Assembly: GCF_020536995.1 (NCBI RefSeq)
Contig: NC_068366.1
Span: 19,685,299 to 19,749,298 of the forward strand
Source: Dreissena polymorpha
Taxonomy: Eukaryota; Mollusca; Bivalvia; Myida; Dreissenidae
DNA: 64,000 bases
Direction of reading: 5' to 3'
Shown here piece by piece: positions 62,701-64,000 of this stretch. Made by a program: the position numbers and the translations under genes. Within the stretch, counting starts at the first letter, position 1. Each line of letters begins with the position of its first letter. The notes under the pieces are model-generated. The model searched no databases, was not told the origin of the DNA, and was given only the letters and a program-made list of their open reading frames with translations.

Positions 62701-63470
62701 ATATTCTGATCACAAATATTCTGATAATTATTTTATCAGAATGTTTATTTTTTCATTCAATGAATGAGCGTGAGATGCGGGTCCTTGCTCCAAATTATGA
62801 GAATAATGGTGAGAAATGTATATACATACTGAGGGTTTTATGCCTCATTTATTGACTGTGAAAGCAGTTCATAATAACTCATCAGATGACGGTACACGAT
62901 GTCACGGATATAGCAGAAAGTTATGTATACAATTCTGTTGTGTGTAGGATGGGAACAACCCTGGGCCTGCATTCACCAGCCAAATCTAAAACTTACGTCT
63001 AAGAATGAAGAATATTCTTGAAACCTTTTTGTTCAAATAGTATACTGGTAATAGAATCCATAATGACAAGAAACTTTACACCTTTAACTAGTTTCCTACA
63101 TTAGGAACAATTTACTTATGAAGTGAGCAAAATTTTCTTGTGTAAATTCAAAAGCTGAACATTGTTATTGGTGCTAACTCTATTCTTTATTTTTAAGTCT
63201 AAAAATGGGTTGGTAAATACTGGCCCTGAGCTGCTACTGAAGGATGGATTGCTTTAATGATATAATTTATTGATATAAGTTATAACAAATCCTGAAAGCA
63301 TACTTGAAGATTTATTTTTGTGCACAATTAAGTTTCATTCAATGTTATCTGTTATCTTTTTAGAATGGGAACATAGCAGAGCTGCTTCTAAGGGAAGGGT
63401 TTGCTCGCTGCGTGGACTGGAGCATGGGCGTGGTCACACAGGGGGCCGAGAACCTCAGAGCTGCTGAGAA
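56781..63470 (+). CDS. SND1: Staphylococcal nuclease domain protein 1 (Tudor-SN), 5' part, eight exons, continues past window
   Basis: Exons: 56781-56822, 57955-58104, 58496-58619, 59057-59147, 60253-60422, 60858-60949, 61580-61738, 63364-63470. All use GT/AG and keep phase, giving 311 codons plus 2 nt. The start [18 protein letters not shown] matches the position of the family's N-terminus. Landmarks: [38 protein letters not shown] (SN domain 1), [20 protein letters not shown] (domain linker), [16 protein letters not shown] and MLSGIKCPMF (SN domain 2), [18 protein letters not shown]. The family has about 900 residues with four SN repeats plus a Tudor/SN end, so about one third is here. SND1 is a RISC-associated protein that binds and cleaves edited double-stranded RNA and acts in transcription and splicing. 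Later exons lie beyond 64,000. Confidence 0.97.
59158..59290 (+). repeat. Short minisatellite of about 24 bp in an SND1 intron
   Basis: Degenerate units such as ATGATGCATATACTTGTACC recur five or six times directly after the splice donor of the fourth coding exon. It is non-coding. Confidence 0.7.
59687..60236. mobile_element. Family 2 MITE interrupted by a second element
   Basis: The left half (59,687-59,800, from GTCTTGTTCTGTGAAAATTG) and the right half (60,134-60,236, ending CGTTTTCTCAGAACGAGAC) are in order and orientation. They flank a 333-bp unrelated repeat. The right half ends only about 16 bp before the acceptor of SND1 exon 5, so the MITE forms the 3' end of the intron. Confidence 0.8.
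59801..60133 (+). mobile_element. Bivalve dispersed repeat nested in the MITE
   Basis: Starts TAGCTCGGCTATTGCGGAGA, contains GGTCACTAGGTAAAAGGTCAAGGTCACTGTGACC (imperfect palindrome at 60,016-60,049) and ends TTATGCGGTGCTCTTGTTT. The GGTCAAGGTCACTGTGACC core and CTTGTTT end recall widespread molluscan repeats (from memory). It is non-coding. Confidence 0.6.
61148..61428 (+). mobile_element. Dispersed repeat in an SND1 intron (TTATGCCCC ... TCTCTTGTTT)
   Basis: Begins TTTTATGCCCCAGGTGGGGT, contains AAGGTCAAGGTCATCCTTCA and ends GACAAACACATCTCTTGTTT. It shares the TTATGCCCC start and CTTGTTT end with the 14,338 element, so the two may share a mobilisation mechanism. It is non-coding. Confidence 0.55.
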
Positions 63471-63493
63471 GTATGGTTGTTTTAGATATATTT

Positions 63494-63692
63494 GAGCCGC
63501 GCTCTGGGAACACTGGGCTTAATGCTTGTGGGTAAAGTGTTGTCCCTGATAAGCCTGTGCAGTTTGCACAGGCTAATAAGGGACAAAGCTTTTATGGAAT
63601 TTTTTGTTTAAAGGAAGTCTGTTGTAAATTTATATCCAAACTAGGCGGAAAATTGTTTTCCCGCCTTCCACAGAGGCTAATCTGGGTTGACC
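63494..63692. mobile_element. Degraded family 2 MITE
   Basis: Starts GAGCCGCGCTCTGGGAACAC, keeps the first hairpin (CTGTGCAGTTTGCACAGGC) and has a shortened second half. It lies just after the eighth SND1 coding exon, and its original right end (TTTTTCCCAGAGCTGGGC) appears at 63,909-63,926, beyond another element. Confidence 0.65.
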
Positions 63693-63902
63693 CTTTCAGC
63701 GCTGGAACCGAATTTTAAAGGCCTTTGCAAACAGTTTGGATCCAGATGAGGTGCCAGAAAACGTGGCGTCTCATCAGGATCCAAACTGTTTGCTATTCTG
63801 ATAGTATTCTTTGAAAAAAAAATCGAAGAAAATGCTTATTTTAGAAATTCAGCAGACAACATTTTAGCAGACGACAAATTTCCCAGCATGCAAAGGGTTA
63901 AA
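63692..63902 (+). mobile_element. Second palindromic MITE family nested in the above (ACCCTTT ends)
   Basis: Ends GACCCTTTCAGCGC and GCATGCAAAGGGTTA form inverted tips. The inner hairpin is CAAACAGTTTGGATCCAGAT against ATCAGGATCCAAACTGTTTG. It resembles family 1 in layout but not in sequence. Because the family 2 end resumes right after it, it inserted into the family 2 copy. Confidence 0.65.
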
Positions 63903-64000
63903 CCTGGTTTTTCCCAGAGCTGGGCTTGTATAGTAAATGGAGGTAGCAGTTGACTTCTCGTCAGCTGTCAATCAAGTAATCTGATCAGCCAATCATATAT

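Overview
This is a eukaryotic, AT-rich, intron-containing and repeat-dense sequence. The repeat families (short palindromic MITE-like units, GGTCAAGGTCA-type satellite elements, a tRNA-derived SINE) and the sequence of the two recognisable genes point to a bivalve mollusc. From memory of the repeat families I favour Dreissena (zebra or quagga mussel); this is an inference, not a search result.

Layout. (1) 1-7,974: intergenic, dominated by a large inverted-repeat element (about 1,384-4,900). (2) 7,975-19,463, minus strand: a six-exon gene for an allograft inflammatory factor 1 (AIF1/Iba1)-like EF-hand protein, with introns full of MITEs, a foldback element carrying a nested SINE, and a 9-unit satellite-bearing element. 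(3) 19,464-31,040: gene-poor, with palindromic MITEs and a 23-bp minisatellite. (4) 31,040-54,728: two head-to-tail copies (unit A, unit B) of a 10-13 kb segmental duplication. Each copy carries, on the minus strand, one member of a gene family that I do not recognise and that looks like a single-pass membrane glycoprotein. Unit B has an apparently whole gene (seven predicted exons, 595 codons, an 11-copy coding minisatellite, a glycine-rich membrane segment). Unit A lacks two exons and has a frame-changing exon, so it is probably a pseudogene. The copies also differ by transposon insertions whose empty sites survive in the sister copy. (5) 54,767-55,402: a candidate solo LTR beside the duplication edge. 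(6) 56,781-window end, plus strand: the first eight coding exons of SND1 (Tudor-SN), running off the window.

AIF1 (calcium/actin, hemocyte activation in molluscs) and SND1 (RNA metabolism) are unrelated host genes. The likely undescribed item is the tandemly duplicated membrane-protein family between them, with its internally duplicated cysteine module and repeat-expanded ectodomain. Exon boundaries were inferred by eye from GT/AG sites, phase agreement and A/B comparison; no transcript evidence was available.
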